Assembly (NCBI GenBank): GCA_963738205.1
Contig: CAVTVQ010000007.1
Coordinates: 1,116,001-1,180,000 of the forward strand
From: DATFQE01 sp963738205
GTDB lineage: Bacteria; Actinomycetota; Thermoleophilia; Gaiellales; Gaiellaceae
Direction: 5' to 3'
DNA length: 64,000 bases
The position numbers and the translations under genes were made by a program. Below, piece after piece: positions 1 to 8,771 of this stretch; position 1 is the first letter of the stretch, and each line of letters starts with the position of its first letter. The notes beneath the pieces are model-generated. The model was not told the origin of the DNA and did not search any database. It was given only the letters and a program-made list of their open reading frames with translations.

Positions 1-335
1 GGCCAGCGCGAGCAGCTTCGCGGCGAAGACGTGCAACCGGCCGGGGCCCTGCGTGAAGAGCACCTTCAGCGTCCCCCAGCCGTACTCGCTGCCGAACGCG
101 AGCACGCCGAGCTGGAGCGCGAGCACGCCGCCGAAGAAGGGAAAGCCGCCCATCAGCGTGGCCACGAGGTGCTCGGGGAGCAGGTCCTCGAGCGGCTGGT
201 TCGTCGAGCCGTTCCGGTACTGGACGTACGGGACGACGTACGCAAAGAGCAGCGCCAGCAGCGACCAGATGCCGAGCAGGATCCACGTGCTGAGCCGCTT
301 GCGCAGGACAAGGAGCTCGGCGGCGACGCGACCGG

Positions 336-339
<4 letters not shown>
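1..339 (-). CDS. ABC-2 type transporter permease (3' part outside the window)
   Basis: The N-terminal 113 residues of a membrane permease are visible. A first hydrophobic segment (about residues 17-36, STWILLGIWSLLALLFAYVV) is followed by a loop and a second hydrophobic stretch (LMGGFPFFGGVLALQLGVLAF). The motif SEYGWGTLKVLFTQGPGR matches the region after TM2 in ABC-2 permeases, where turnover of the exporter pool is coupled to the ATPase. The ATG at 339-337 overlaps the stop of the upstream ATPase gene (ATGA), so the two are translationally coupled and should form one exporter. The substrate cannot be told. The gene runs off the left edge. Confidence 0.85.
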
Positions 340-1237
<898 letters not shown>

Positions 1238-1241
<4 letters not shown>

Positions 1242-1372
1242 CGGCTCCTCAGCTCGCTCAGGCGTTCGCGGTACTCCTCTGTGTCGAGCTCGCCGCGCGC
1301 GTAGAGCTCGGCCAGGATGTGGGCCCGGTCCGCCTCGGCGATGAACGGGGTGATGTCGTAGAGAGCGGTCAT
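1238..1372 (-). CDS. Small SHOCT-like protein leading the ABC operon
   Basis: A 44-residue open frame ends in an ATGA overlap with the ATPase start. The sequence ILAELYARGELDTEEYRERL (residues 19-38) has the helix-turn-helix-like spacing of SHOCT domains (short C-terminal domains; pattern L..L...G.It.eEfe..). SHOCT units are known as oligomerisation or interaction modules, usually at the end of larger proteins. Here the domain stands alone as the first gene of an exporter operon. The coupling and family match make it a likely real gene, but its role is unknown. Confidence 0.6.
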
Positions 1373-1417
1373 GCAGGCCACGGTACGGGCGCGGCCTCTG
1401 CACCCACAACGCTCCTA

Positions 1418-1462
1418 GGGAGGAGTTTCGGCGTCCTCCCCAGGGAGGACGTGGATCCTCCC
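1418..1462. promoter_or_regulatory. Two tandem GGGAGGA/TCCTCCC palindromes upstream of the SHOCT-ABC operon
   Basis: GGGAGGA and TCCTCCC form two adjacent inverted repeats, at 1418-1440 (9-nt spacer) and 1443-1462 (6-nt spacer). They lie 46-90 nt upstream of the leftward SHOCT gene and 126-170 nt upstream of the rightward TIR gene. Two spaced copies of one dyad suggest a regulator operator, perhaps for a GntR- or PadR-like repressor of the exporter. This is inference from symmetry; no regulator gene lies next to it inside the window. Confidence 0.45.
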
Positions 1463-1587
1463 CGGGTGCGACTCTGCAGTGCTTCGCCGCGCTAGTCGGC
1501 TGCCGTCGGATCAGGCAACAGCGGCGTCCAGGCCGCGTGCGGCCCACGGCGTAGCGTGTGCGCCATGTCCGTCATCATGAATCGCGC

Positions 1588-2505
1588 GTGAGCAAGCCAC
1601 GGATCTTCCTCGGGTCGTCGGGCAAGCAGGCCAAGCTGCTCCAGGCGATCACGCGCGGGCTCGAGGACGTCGCCGACGTCGAGCCCTGGACGACCACGTT
1701 CAACCCGGGGCGGTCCACCCTCGACCGGCTCGTCGAGCTCTCCCAGGAGGTCGATTTCGCCGCGTTCGTGTTCGCCCAGGACGACTGGACCATGACGGAT
1801 GCGTCCGAGTCCGGCGAGGCGTCTCCGCGCGACAACGTGGTGTTCGAGGCCGGGCTGTTCGGCGGTGCGCTCGGTATCCGACGCACGTTCATCCTCCACG
1901 CGCACGGTTCGAAGCTGCCGAGCGACCTGCTCGGGCTGACCTCCGTCCGCTACGACCCGGCCACCAGCCCGGCGGAGGTTCGCGCGATCAACCAGCAGCT
2001 CCGCAAGGCGATCGAGACCGAGGGTCGCCGCGGCCCGGTCGAGGGGCTGTGGTGGCAGCTCTCGCTCACCGTGCGGAGCGAGGACGAACCGTCGGCGGTG
2101 AGCCTCCTGCAGATCTCGCGGGACCGCGACGGTGGCCTGAACGTGAACGGCCGGTCCTGGCAGGACGAGGGCACGCTCTCGGCCCGCTACTGGAGCGAGG
2201 CTGCGAAGGAGCGCAGGGATCCGGCCGGCCTCTTCTACTTCTGGAAGGGCGAGCGCCCTCGGGACCCGAACGCCCCGCAGCTCGAGGGCACCGGCGAGAT
2301 CAGGCTGGAGACCGCCGACCGCGCCACCGGGTACTGGACGACACGGTCCGATCGCGACCCCGGGCTGAATGCCCGAACCGCCGGCGTCTACCTTCGAGCC
2401 GACCCATCGGACCTCCAGGTGCTCGACGGCGGGAGCGGGGAGGAGCGGGCTGAGCTCATCGCGCAGCGCCTGCGCGAGTGGAGGTCGGCCGCGAACGCAT
2501 TCTGA
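1588..2505 (+). CDS. Stand-alone TIR-like (CAP12/PycTIR-type) protein with an unassigned C-terminal domain
   Basis: 305 residues from the GTG at 1588. Residues 1-125 match the predicted nucleotide-binding TIR-like family (PF10137 type): RIFLGSSGKQA at the start and SPRDNVVFEAGLFGG (79-93), in which Glu87 sits where the catalytic NADase glutamate is expected. Family members are effectors of CBASS/Pycsar-type phage defence that deplete NAD+. Residues of about 150-305 form a beta-rich region with LFYFWKGERP, GTGEI and GYWTTRSD motifs that I cannot assign. No cyclase, STING or other defence gene is adjacent; neighbours are an ABC operon and a CBS protein. An upstream in-frame GTG at 1558 is an alternative start. 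Confidence 0.8.
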   Translation: MSKPRIFLGSSGKQAKLLQAITRGLEDVADVEPWTTTFNPGRSTLDRLVELSQEVDFAAFVFAQDDWTMTDASESGEASPRDNVVFEAGLFGGALGIRRTFILHAHGSKLPSDLLGLTSVRYDPATSPAEVRAINQQLRKAIETEGRRGPVEGLWWQLSLTVRSEDEPSAVSLLQISRDRDGGLNVNGRSWQDEGTLSARYWSEAAKERRDPAGLFYFWKGERPRDPNAPQLEGTGEIRLETADRATGYWTTRSDRDPGLNARTAGVYLRADPSDLQVLDGGSGEERAELIAQRLREWRSAANAF

Positions 2506-2564
2506 GACCGACCGCGTAGCGCCAACGACCGGGTCAGCCTCGATCGCCCGCCACCCGGGCGACG

Positions 2565-3002
2565 CTACTTGCGCTCTCCCTCCGAGGGCTCGGAGATCGC
2601 CTCGACGAGCTCACCGGTCTTCTGCTCGTTCTCCCTGAGGGTGAGAGCGATGTCGGCCTGGGCGACGATGCCGACCAGCCTGCCGTCCTCGACCACGGGC
2701 AGCCTCCGGACTTGGTGGCGGGCCATGAGCCGGAGCGCGTCTTCGAGGTCGTTGTCGGGCTCGACGCTGATGAGGTCCCGTGAGGAGACGACCCCGACCG
2801 ACATCATCTTCGGGTCTGCGGCCTCAGCGACCACTCTCGTCGTGATGTCCCGGTCGGTGATCATCCCGACAAGCTTCTCGTCGTCGGTAATCGGGAGCGA
2901 GCCGATGTCCTTCTCTCGCATGAGTTGCGCGGCCTCGACTATCGACGCCGATGCGCCGATCGAGCGGGGATCCTCGGTCATCGCGTCGCGAACGCTCGTC
3001 AT
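2565..3002 (-). CDS. Tandem CBS-domain protein
   Basis: 145 residues made of two CBS domains (about 7-60 and 70-125). Typical elements are DIGSLPITDDEKLVGMITDRD in the first and VRRLPVVEDGRLVGIVAQAD in the second. Pairs of CBS domains bind adenine nucleotides, and free-standing pairs are thought to act as energy or stress sensors. The ATG at 3002 is preceded by a strong AGGGGAG ribosome site; a longer frame starting at 3119 lacks homology. It is convergent with the TIR gene and divergent from the GAF gene. Cytoplasmic. The ligand and partner are unknown. Confidence 0.9.
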   Translation of the reverse strand: MTSVRDAMTEDPRSIGASASIVEAAQLMREKDIGSLPITDDEKLVGMITDRDITTRVVAEAADPKMMSVGVVSSRDLISVEPDNDLEDALRLMARHQVRRLPVVEDGRLVGIVAQADIALTLRENEQKTGELVEAISEPSEGERK

Positions 3003-3136
3003 CGTGTCTCCCCTCGCTTTCTTGTGCGATCTTAGCCTTGCTGCTCTCGGATCGTGAGAGAGGGGGGACGCACGATCGGCGGATGTCACGTGCCGGTAGC
3101 GTCCAAGCGAGTAGGGCACCTAAAGAAGGAAGATTC

Positions 3137-3676
3137 ATGACGACCAGCGGAGACGTGGGCACCGAGTTCGCTCCCGAGGTGGCCGACGACCCTCAGCTCG
3201 CCGCTCGCCTGGATGATCTGCTGCACCGCGCCTGCAGCCTCGCGCGAGCCCTGACCGGCGCTGAGCAAGCTGCCCTCAGTGTCGACCTCGACGGTGACGG
3301 GAATGCAGCGCGCAAGTTCTTCAATCTGAGCGCGCACTACGCGCACTGGCGCGACTTTCGCGTCGACCCGCGCGGTCTCGGCTTGCACGGCATCCGGCTC
3401 GAGCCAGGTGAAGTAGTGCGTCTGACGCAGGACGAGGTCGAGGCCCATCCCGACTGGGCCGGCTTCGGTGACGTGGCCGACAGCCACCCACCGATGCGGG
3501 GCTGGCTGGCCACGGCGGTCTGCGGCGAGGACGGGCGCAGCTACGGGCTTCTCCAGCTCTCCGACAAGTCGGGAGGCGCCGACTTCACCGCCGAGGACGA
3601 AGACAGCATCCGCGAGCTCGCTGCGTTCACGGGTGCCACCCTCGACGCTCTCCGAGCTGCCCGACGGCCGAGTTAG
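3137..3676 (+). CDS. GAF-domain protein
   Basis: 179 residues that are mostly one GAF-like sensor domain (about 20-170), with AEQAALSVDLDGD, GWLATAVCGEDGRSYGLLQLSDK and FTAEDEDSIRELAAFTGATLDAL. No output domain is attached, so it would act through a partner or as a small-molecule or redox sensor. The ATG at 3137 follows AAGAAGGAAGA. The gene is divergent from the CBS gene, with about 134 nt between the two starts. Confidence 0.8.
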   Translation: MTTSGDVGTEFAPEVADDPQLAARLDDLLHRACSLARALTGAEQAALSVDLDGDGNAARKFFNLSAHYAHWRDFRVDPRGLGLHGIRLEPGEVVRLTQDEVEAHPDWAGFGDVADSHPPMRGWLATAVCGEDGRSYGLLQLSDKSGGADFTAEDEDSIRELAAFTGATLDALRAARRPS

Positions 3677-3766
3677 GTCGTCTGGGTGCTCCGCACCCGG
3701 CAACGAGCCGGACCCGAGCCGCTTCGACGCGTTCGAGTCCGCCGCCGTCGAGGCATCGACCCCCGT

Positions 3767-4438
3767 CTACGTGTTCGCGGTCTTCGTTGCGACGGCGCGT
3801 CCCTTCACGTACCAGGTGAAGGTCGTCCGCTTAGTCATCCCGCGCATCCTGACCGTGAGCGAGTGGCTGGCGGGGCTGTTCCAGGAGAAGCCGGTCACGA
3901 CCGCAGCTACGCACCGGCGAACCTTCGATCGCAGCCGCCAGCACACGCGATAGGGCAACCGCTCGCCCAGGGGACGGACGGTCAGTTCCAGATTGACTAC
4001 GTGGAGGAAGCGGTAAACCGGTCCAACCTTGCCTAGGTAGGACGAACGCGGCTTCGGGACTATGAGGGTCAGCACGCTGGAAAATCCCTCGATGCAGGCC
4101 GGGTCTGGCGGATAGCAGAACTGCGTGGCCTCCATCATCACGTAGTAGGTGCCGGGATCGACCTGATCGGAGTCGAGCCAGACGCCGCGCTGAGTCTCGT
4201 CGTCGGTCAGGAAGTCGACCTCCTTGACGTTCTCTTGGAGGAAGCGGCCGTCGGTTCCGCGCTCCGGCCTGCTTGCGAGGTAGATCGTGGCGAAGTCCGC
4301 GCCCGCCGCTGAGAACGTCGCGGTCGGATGCCTGCTCTGCTGGCCGACACTCAAGAGCGCCGGCGGTGCCGCCAGTGCTACACCCGGAAGTCCCAGCGCC
4401 GCTAGTACCGCCGCGATCGTCACCGCGAGCTTCGACAA
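3767..4438 (-). CDS. Secreted protein of unknown function
   Basis: About 223 residues from the TTG at 4438, which follows GGGGGTGGG. The N-terminus is a clear Sec signal peptide (SKLAVTIAAVLAALGLPGVALAA, cleavage expected after ALAA). The mature part has beta-rich elements (TFSAAGADFATIYLASRPERG, GVWLDSDQVDPGTYYVMMEA) resembling a fibronectin-like or immunoglobulin-like fold, four or more cysteines, and a basic C-terminus. I recognise no family. A start further upstream would put charged residues ahead of the signal peptide, so the TTG is preferred. Confidence 0.65.
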   Translation of the reverse strand: MSKLAVTIAAVLAALGLPGVALAAPPALLSVGQQSRHPTATFSAAGADFATIYLASRPERGTDGRFLQENVKEVDFLTDDETQRGVWLDSDQVDPGTYYVMMEATQFCYPPDPACIEGFSSVLTLIVPKPRSSYLGKVGPVYRFLHVVNLELTVRPLGERLPYRVCWRLRSKVRRCVAAVVTGFSWNSPASHSLTVRMRGMTKRTTFTWYVKGRAVATKTANT

Positions 4439-5126
4439 GACCCACCCCCGATCGGTCTGGTCAATGATCCCGCGGCGCGCCCACGACTGCAAGGTCAGCG
4501 AGCGCTTTCATAGAGGGTGGCCCACCTGGGGCCAATCCGAGTCGCTAGCGGACGGCGCCCCGAGGACGCGATCCGCGCCCGCCTCGATGCGAGGAGCGGG
4601 CGTTCTGGCGTCATCTGGCGTCGGCCGAGAACGGCGAGAAGGGCGAGAGTCCGAAGAAGCGGCCCATATTCCAGGCGATTAGGGAGACGGGAGCGACGGG
4701 ACTCGAACTCGCGACCTCCGGCGTGACAGATCGGTCTTTGTGTCTTCGGGGCTGGGCGGGAGTAGGCGGAGACTTCCGGCGAGAGAGCAGGGCTTTTCGC
4801 CGGTGTTCTTGCAGGGACTGCCGGGCGTGCGCGGGAGCTTCCGGTGACCTCCTGCGGATGCGGGTGGGATGCGGTTCGTTGTCTAAACTGTCAACCCGCA
4901 GATGCGCGCTCGCCTTCAGTGCCCAATCACGCCGGCGATGAACTCGGGGTCGATCTTGAAACAACGGGATGCTTCGCCCCAACGAGGCCGAGTGACACCG
5001 CTTATCGCCCGGTCGACCTTCAAAGGCCTAGGTGGCCTGCAGCCGCGCTTCCGGTTGGCCAGTAGCCGTTTTGGGTGCTGGCCGGGCAGACGCGGGCCGC
5101 TCCGAACGCGATCGTGGTCACGGTGA
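4439..5126. other. Gene-poor stretch around tRNA-Asp fragment A
   Basis: I see no convincing gene here. The stretch contains the tRNA-Asp fragment at 4679-4729. At 4831-4883 it contains a segment starting GCGGGAGCTTCCGG that is similar to 21583-21633, the corresponding flank of fragment B. Open frames crossing the tRNA fragment are translation artefacts. Confidence 0.6.
4679..4729 (-). repeat. tRNA-Asp 3'-half fragment A (probable att site remnant)
   Basis: About 51 nt match the 3' half of the intact tRNA-Asp at 29459-29532 plus a few downstream bases (TTAG.GAGACGGGAGCG), with one substitution and one inserted base. The match stops in the anticodon stem. It lies in the same orientation as the real gene. 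Fragments of this extent are the classical footprint of tyrosine-recombinase integration into a tRNA gene. Confidence 0.75.
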
Positions 5127-5291
5127 ACGTCACTCACGGACGGCTTCACGCTGGCCTTCTGGGTAGCCGCGGGCCTCGCGGCGCTTGCCTTCGTCGCCAC
5201 GTTCGTGCTGCTCAGGCCCAGCAAGTCAACCGTCTTGGCGGAACCTGCCGAGGCGTGGCGGGCGGCGGACGACAAGCAAGTCGCCGCGTAA
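5127..5291 (+). pseudogene. C-terminal remnant of an MFS transporter
   Basis: The frame reads TSLTDGFTLAFWVAAGLAAL, then AFVATFVLLRPSK and a hydrophilic tail ending in TAA at 5289. This is the last transmembrane helix and tail of a DHA2-type multidrug MFS transporter. An in-frame stop (5124-5126) lies directly upstream and no other part of the transporter is present, so it is a broken end left beside the tRNA-Asp fragment. Confidence 0.65.
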
Positions 5292-5484
5292 GGGGGCGGC
5301 GGTGGCTACGGTCCCGTCACGGTCCGGGTGGGACAGCCCTCGGCGGTTTACGCCTCGCCGTTTCGGGGAGCACAAGGCTCGGAGCTCTGGCCTCGGCGTC
5401 AGTCCGGACCTCCCCGTTTTGCGTAGGTCTTTCGATGGACACTGTGCTTCGACAGGTCCGTTCACTCCGAGGACTGGCAAGGTG

Positions 5485-6471
5485 ATGCCCGTGCGGGACG
5501 ATGAGCGCGCGTTCTGGCTGCGCGCGCCCGGCTGCGGGGAGATCCGGCCGGTCACGCTGCCCGAGCCGGGGCGGGGCGACGTGGTGGTACGCACTTTGCG
5601 GTCCGGCGTGAGCCGCGGCACCGAGACGTTGGTGTTTCGTGGCGGTGTGCCGCCGGGCCAGTACGCCGCGATGCGGGCACCCTTCCAGGAGGGGGACTTC
5701 CCGGGGCCGGTCAAGTACGGCTACCTCAACGTCGGCGTGGTCGAGCACGGGCCGCCCGAGCTGCAGGGCCGAACGGTCTTCTGCCTGTATCCGCACCAGA
5801 CTGCCTACGTGGTTCCGGCCGGCGCCGTGACCGTCGTGCCGGACGGCGTGCCGCCCGCACGTGCTGTGCTCGCCGGCGCCGTCGAGACCGCCGTCAACGC
5901 GCTGTGGGACGCCGCACCTCTCGTCGGCGACCGGGTCGCCGTGGTCGGCGCGGGGATGGTCGGCTGCAGCGTCGCCCGACTGCTAAGGCGGTTCCCGGCC
6001 GTGCAGGTCACGCTCGTGGACGTCGATGCCGGCCGTGCCATTGTCGCGGCCGCGCTCGGCGTCGACTTCGCGTTGCCGGCCGACGCCGCCGACGGTCGCG
6101 ACCTGGTCGTGCACACCAGCGCGACGTCCGCCGGGCTCCAGCAGTCGCTCGATCTGCTCGCCCCCGAAGGCACGGTCATCGACCTCAGCTGGTACGGCGA
6201 CACCGAGGTTCGGCTGTCGCTCGGGGGCGCGTTCCACTCTGGACGCCTCGGCATCCGCGCCAGCCAGGTCGGGACTGTCTCCCCGGCCCGCAGCGGCCGC
6301 CGCACGACAGCCGACCGGCTGGCACTCGCGCTCGACCTGCTGCGCGATCCGGCCTTCGACGTGCTCGTCACCGGGCAGTCCCAGTTCGGCGAGCTTCCCG
6401 ACGTGATGGCCCAGTTGGCCGCAGGGAGCCTGCCGGCGCTCTGCCACACGATCACCTACGGGGATGGGTAG
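5485..6471 (+). CDS. Zinc-type alcohol-dehydrogenase-fold oxidoreductase
   Basis: 328 residues of the MDR superfamily. An N-terminal GroES-like part has SGVSRGTETLVFRGGVP (40-56), the cysteine-free variant of the catalytic loop. A Rossmann NAD(P) site AVVGAGMVGCSVARLL begins near 152. The usual catalytic and structural zinc cysteines are missing, as in other members with SG.SRGTE. It opens the pterin/flavin-like cluster and is followed after 3 nt by the PTPS-like gene. The substrate is unknown; a sugar or pterin side-chain alcohol is plausible from context. The ATG at 5485 follows an AAGG; a GTG at 5491 is an alternative. Confidence 0.85.
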   Translation: MPVRDDERAFWLRAPGCGEIRPVTLPEPGRGDVVVRTLRSGVSRGTETLVFRGGVPPGQYAAMRAPFQEGDFPGPVKYGYLNVGVVEHGPPELQGRTVFCLYPHQTAYVVPAGAVTVVPDGVPPARAVLAGAVETAVNALWDAAPLVGDRVAVVGAGMVGCSVARLLRRFPAVQVTLVDVDAGRAIVAAALGVDFALPADAADGRDLVVHTSATSAGLQQSLDLLAPEGTVIDLSWYGDTEVRLSLGGAFHSGRLGIRASQVGTVSPARSGRRTTADRLALALDLLRDPAFDVLVTGQSQFGELPDVMAQLAAGSLPALCHTITYGDG

Positions 6472-6474
6472 ATC

Positions 6475-6876
6475 GTGTTCAGCGTGACCGTCCGCGCTCA
6501 CATGATGGTCGCCCATAGCTTCCGCGGCGACGTGTTCGGGCCTGCGCAGCGGCTGCACGGAGCGACGTACGTCGTCGACGCCACGTTCCGGCGCACCGCG
6601 CTCGACGCGGACAACATCGTGGTCGACATCGGTCGCGCGACCAAGGAGCTGAACGCCGTCCTCGCCGAGCTCAGCTATCGCAACCTCGACGACGAGGCCG
6701 CCTTCGCCGGCATGAACACCTCCACCGAGGCGCTCGCTCAGGTGGTCGCCGACCGGCTCGCCGACCGGGTGCACGCCGGCGCCCTCGGCGACACCGCCCG
6801 GGGTCTCAACGGGCTGGTCGTCACGCTGCACGAGTCGCACGTCGCCTGGGCGAGCTACGAGCGGCCGCTGGGATGA
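6475..6876 (+). CDS. 6-pyruvoyl-tetrahydropterin synthase-like protein with altered active site
   Basis: 133 residues with the T-fold of PTPS/QueD proteins: AHSF (His14), QRLHGATY (His28), IVVDIGRATKELNAVL, then LSYRNLDD and LHESHVAW (Glu120). The zinc motif is normally HGH but reads HGA here. The catalytic Asp-His of LDHKNLD is replaced by Ser-Tyr (67-68), and no catalytic cysteine is present. It is therefore unlikely to carry out standard PTPS or 6-carboxytetrahydropterin chemistry and may bind or convert a related pyrimidine or pterin. The GTG start lies 3 nt after the upstream stop, and the gene overlaps the glycosyltransferase by ATGA. Confidence 0.8.
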   Translation: MFSVTVRAHMMVAHSFRGDVFGPAQRLHGATYVVDATFRRTALDADNIVVDIGRATKELNAVLAELSYRNLDDEAAFAGMNTSTEALAQVVADRLADRVHAGALGDTARGLNGLVVTLHESHVAWASYERPLG

Positions 6877-7937
6877 AGGTGCACGTGGTCATACCGGAAG
6901 GCGTCGACGACCCGGCACGGCCGAGCGGAGGCAACGCGTTCGACCGCCAGGTCTGCCGTGGGCTCGCCGTGAGCGGCTGGTCGGTTCACGAGAACGCCGT
7001 GGCCGGCTCCTGGCCGCAACCCGACGCGGTGGCGTGCGCCGCCCTGGCCAGGGTCGTCGAGCGGATCCCCGACGACTCCGTCGTGCTCATCGACGGACTT
7101 GTCGCCTCGACGGCCACGGAGGCCCTGATGCGGCAGGCGAGCCGGCTGCGCCTGGTGGTCCTCGTGCACATGCCGCTGGGACACCGCCCGGCGGACGACG
7201 CGGTCGATGACGCCCGGACGCGGGAACGTGCCGTTCTCTCGGTCGCCGCCTCGGTCGTCACGACCAGCGCGTGGACGCGGCGCCGGCTGCTGGAGCTCTA
7301 CCGATTGCCGGCCGACCTGGTGCACGTCGCCCGGCCCGGCGCGGATACCGCCGACCTCGCGTCCGGGACCGCGGCCGGCCGGGAGCTGCTCTGCGTTGCA
7401 GCGGTGACCCCCGACAAGGGGCACGACGTGCTGCTCGATGCGCTCGCGGCGACCGCGGACCTGTCCTGGCACTGCGTGTGCGTGGGCAGCCTGGACCGCG
7501 ACCCGGCGTTCGTCGACGGTCTTCGTCGCCGCGCAGTGGACGGCGGGATCGACGACCGGGTGTGGTTCCCGGGACCACGGACCGGAGCCGACCTCGAACG
7601 CAGCTACGCCGCCGCGGACGTGCTGGTGCTGGCGTCGCGCGCCGAGACCTACGGCATGGTCGTCACCGAGGCGCTGGCGCGCGGCCTACCGGTCGTCGCA
7701 GCCGATGTCGGCGGGTTGACCGAGGCCCTCGGTCACGGCGCGGACGGTGTCCGGCCCGGGGTGCTGGTTCCGCCCGACGATGCCGCGGCACTCGGCGCCG
7801 CGCTCCGGGCGTGGCTCACCGACGCCGAGCTGCGGGAACGGTCGCGCCGCGCCGCCCGCGAGCGCCGCGCGTCGCTCTCCGGGTGGTCGACCACTACGGC
7901 ATCCGTCGCGGATGTCCTGGCCGGAGCCTCGCGATGA
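6873..7937 (+). CDS. Family 4 glycosyltransferase
   Basis: 354 residues of GT-B fold. A glycine-rich N-terminal acceptor part (PSGGNAFDRQVCRGLA) is followed by a donor domain with VAAVTPDKGHDVLLDAL and the E-x7-E segment ETYGMVVTEALARGLPVVAA, typical of GT4 retaining transferases using a nucleotide-sugar. No signal or membrane segment is present, so it acts in the cytosol or at the inner membrane face. It is ATGA-coupled on both sides, to the PTPS-like protein and the methyltransferase, which suggests it glycosylates the intermediate made by this cluster. Confidence 0.9.
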   Translation: MKVHVVIPEGVDDPARPSGGNAFDRQVCRGLAVSGWSVHENAVAGSWPQPDAVACAALARVVERIPDDSVVLIDGLVASTATEALMRQASRLRLVVLVHMPLGHRPADDAVDDARTRERAVLSVAASVVTTSAWTRRRLLELYRLPADLVHVARPGADTADLASGTAAGRELLCVAAVTPDKGHDVLLDALAATADLSWHCVCVGSLDRDPAFVDGLRRRAVDGGIDDRVWFPGPRTGADLERSYAAADVLVLASRAETYGMVVTEALARGLPVVAADVGGLTEALGHGADGVRPGVLVPPDDAAALGAALRAWLTDAELRERSRRAARERRASLSGWSTTTASVADVLAGASR

Positions 7938-8771
7938 CTGTCGAGACCATCCGGGTCAGCAGGGAATGGCTCGCCCTCCGCGAGCGTGCTGACGCTGCGG
8001 CCCGCGCGCCCGACCTCGTCGAACAACTGCGGGGACGTCTTCCGACGACCGGTCGCCAGGTGATCCACGACCTCGGCTGCGGTACCGGAGCGATGGGCCG
8101 CTGGCTCGCCCCACGGCTGCCCGGACCGCAGCACTGGATCGTGCACGACCGTGACGCCGACCTGCTGGCCGTCGCCGCCGAGGACCTCCCGGGCGAGGCC
8201 GCCGCCGGGGCCGCGGTTACCGTCGAGACCAGGCAGTCCGACATCAGCCGGCTGGACCCGGGCGACCTCGCCGACGCCACCCTCATTACCGCCTCGGCGA
8301 TGCTGGACATGCTGACCGGCGAGGAGCTGGCCGGGCTAGTCGCCGTCTGTGTCGGCGCGGGGTGTCCCGTGCTGCTGACCTTGTCCGTCGTCGGTCGCGT
8401 CGACCTGAACCCGGCGGATCCGCTGGACGCCGGCGTGGCCGCCGCATTCGACGCCCACCAACGCCGCACGACGGAGAGGGGCCGCCTGCTCGGCCCGGAC
8501 GCCGTCGCGGTCGCCCTCGCGGAGTTCGACCGACTTGGGGCCGAGGTCCTCGTCCGGCCCAGCCCCTGGCGACTCGGCGCCTCCGATGCCGACCTGGCGG
8601 CGCAGTGGTTCACCGGGTGGCTGGGTGCCGCGTGCGAGCAGCAGGCCGAGTTGGCCGCCGAGACCGGCGCCTACGCGCGCCGACGTCTGGCGGAGGCAAC
8701 CGCAGGACAACTTGCAGTCACGGTGGACCACGCCGATCTGCTGGTCCTGCCCGAGCAGATCGGACGCAAGG
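7934..8771 (+). CDS. Class I SAM-dependent methyltransferase (frame lacks its own stop)
   Basis: About 280 residues with the SAM-binding motif VIHDLGCGTGAMGRWLAPRL and a following acidic loop (HDRDADLLAVAAED). It ends near DHADLLVLPEQIG. The start ATG overlaps the glycosyltransferase stop. In the sequence as given the frame has no stop until 9673, deep inside the next gene. The expected stop (TGA at 8773-8775, overlapping the next ATG at 8772) is one frame away, so a single base is probably missing between about 8740 and 8770. Substrate unknown; presumably the same small molecule as its neighbours. Confidence 0.75.

Noticed and set aside
1588..3676. A complete CBASS/Pycsar defence operon around the TIR protein
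   Set aside because: No CD-NTase, adenylate/pyrimidine cyclase or accessory gene is adjacent. The CBS and GAF genes are on their own promoters and are common regulatory proteins.
5292..5484. Possible FMN riboswitch before the RibA/RibD-containing cluster
   Set aside because: The leader lacks the conserved RFN boxes, and the cluster begins with a dehydrogenase rather than rib genes. No structured RNA could be recognised.
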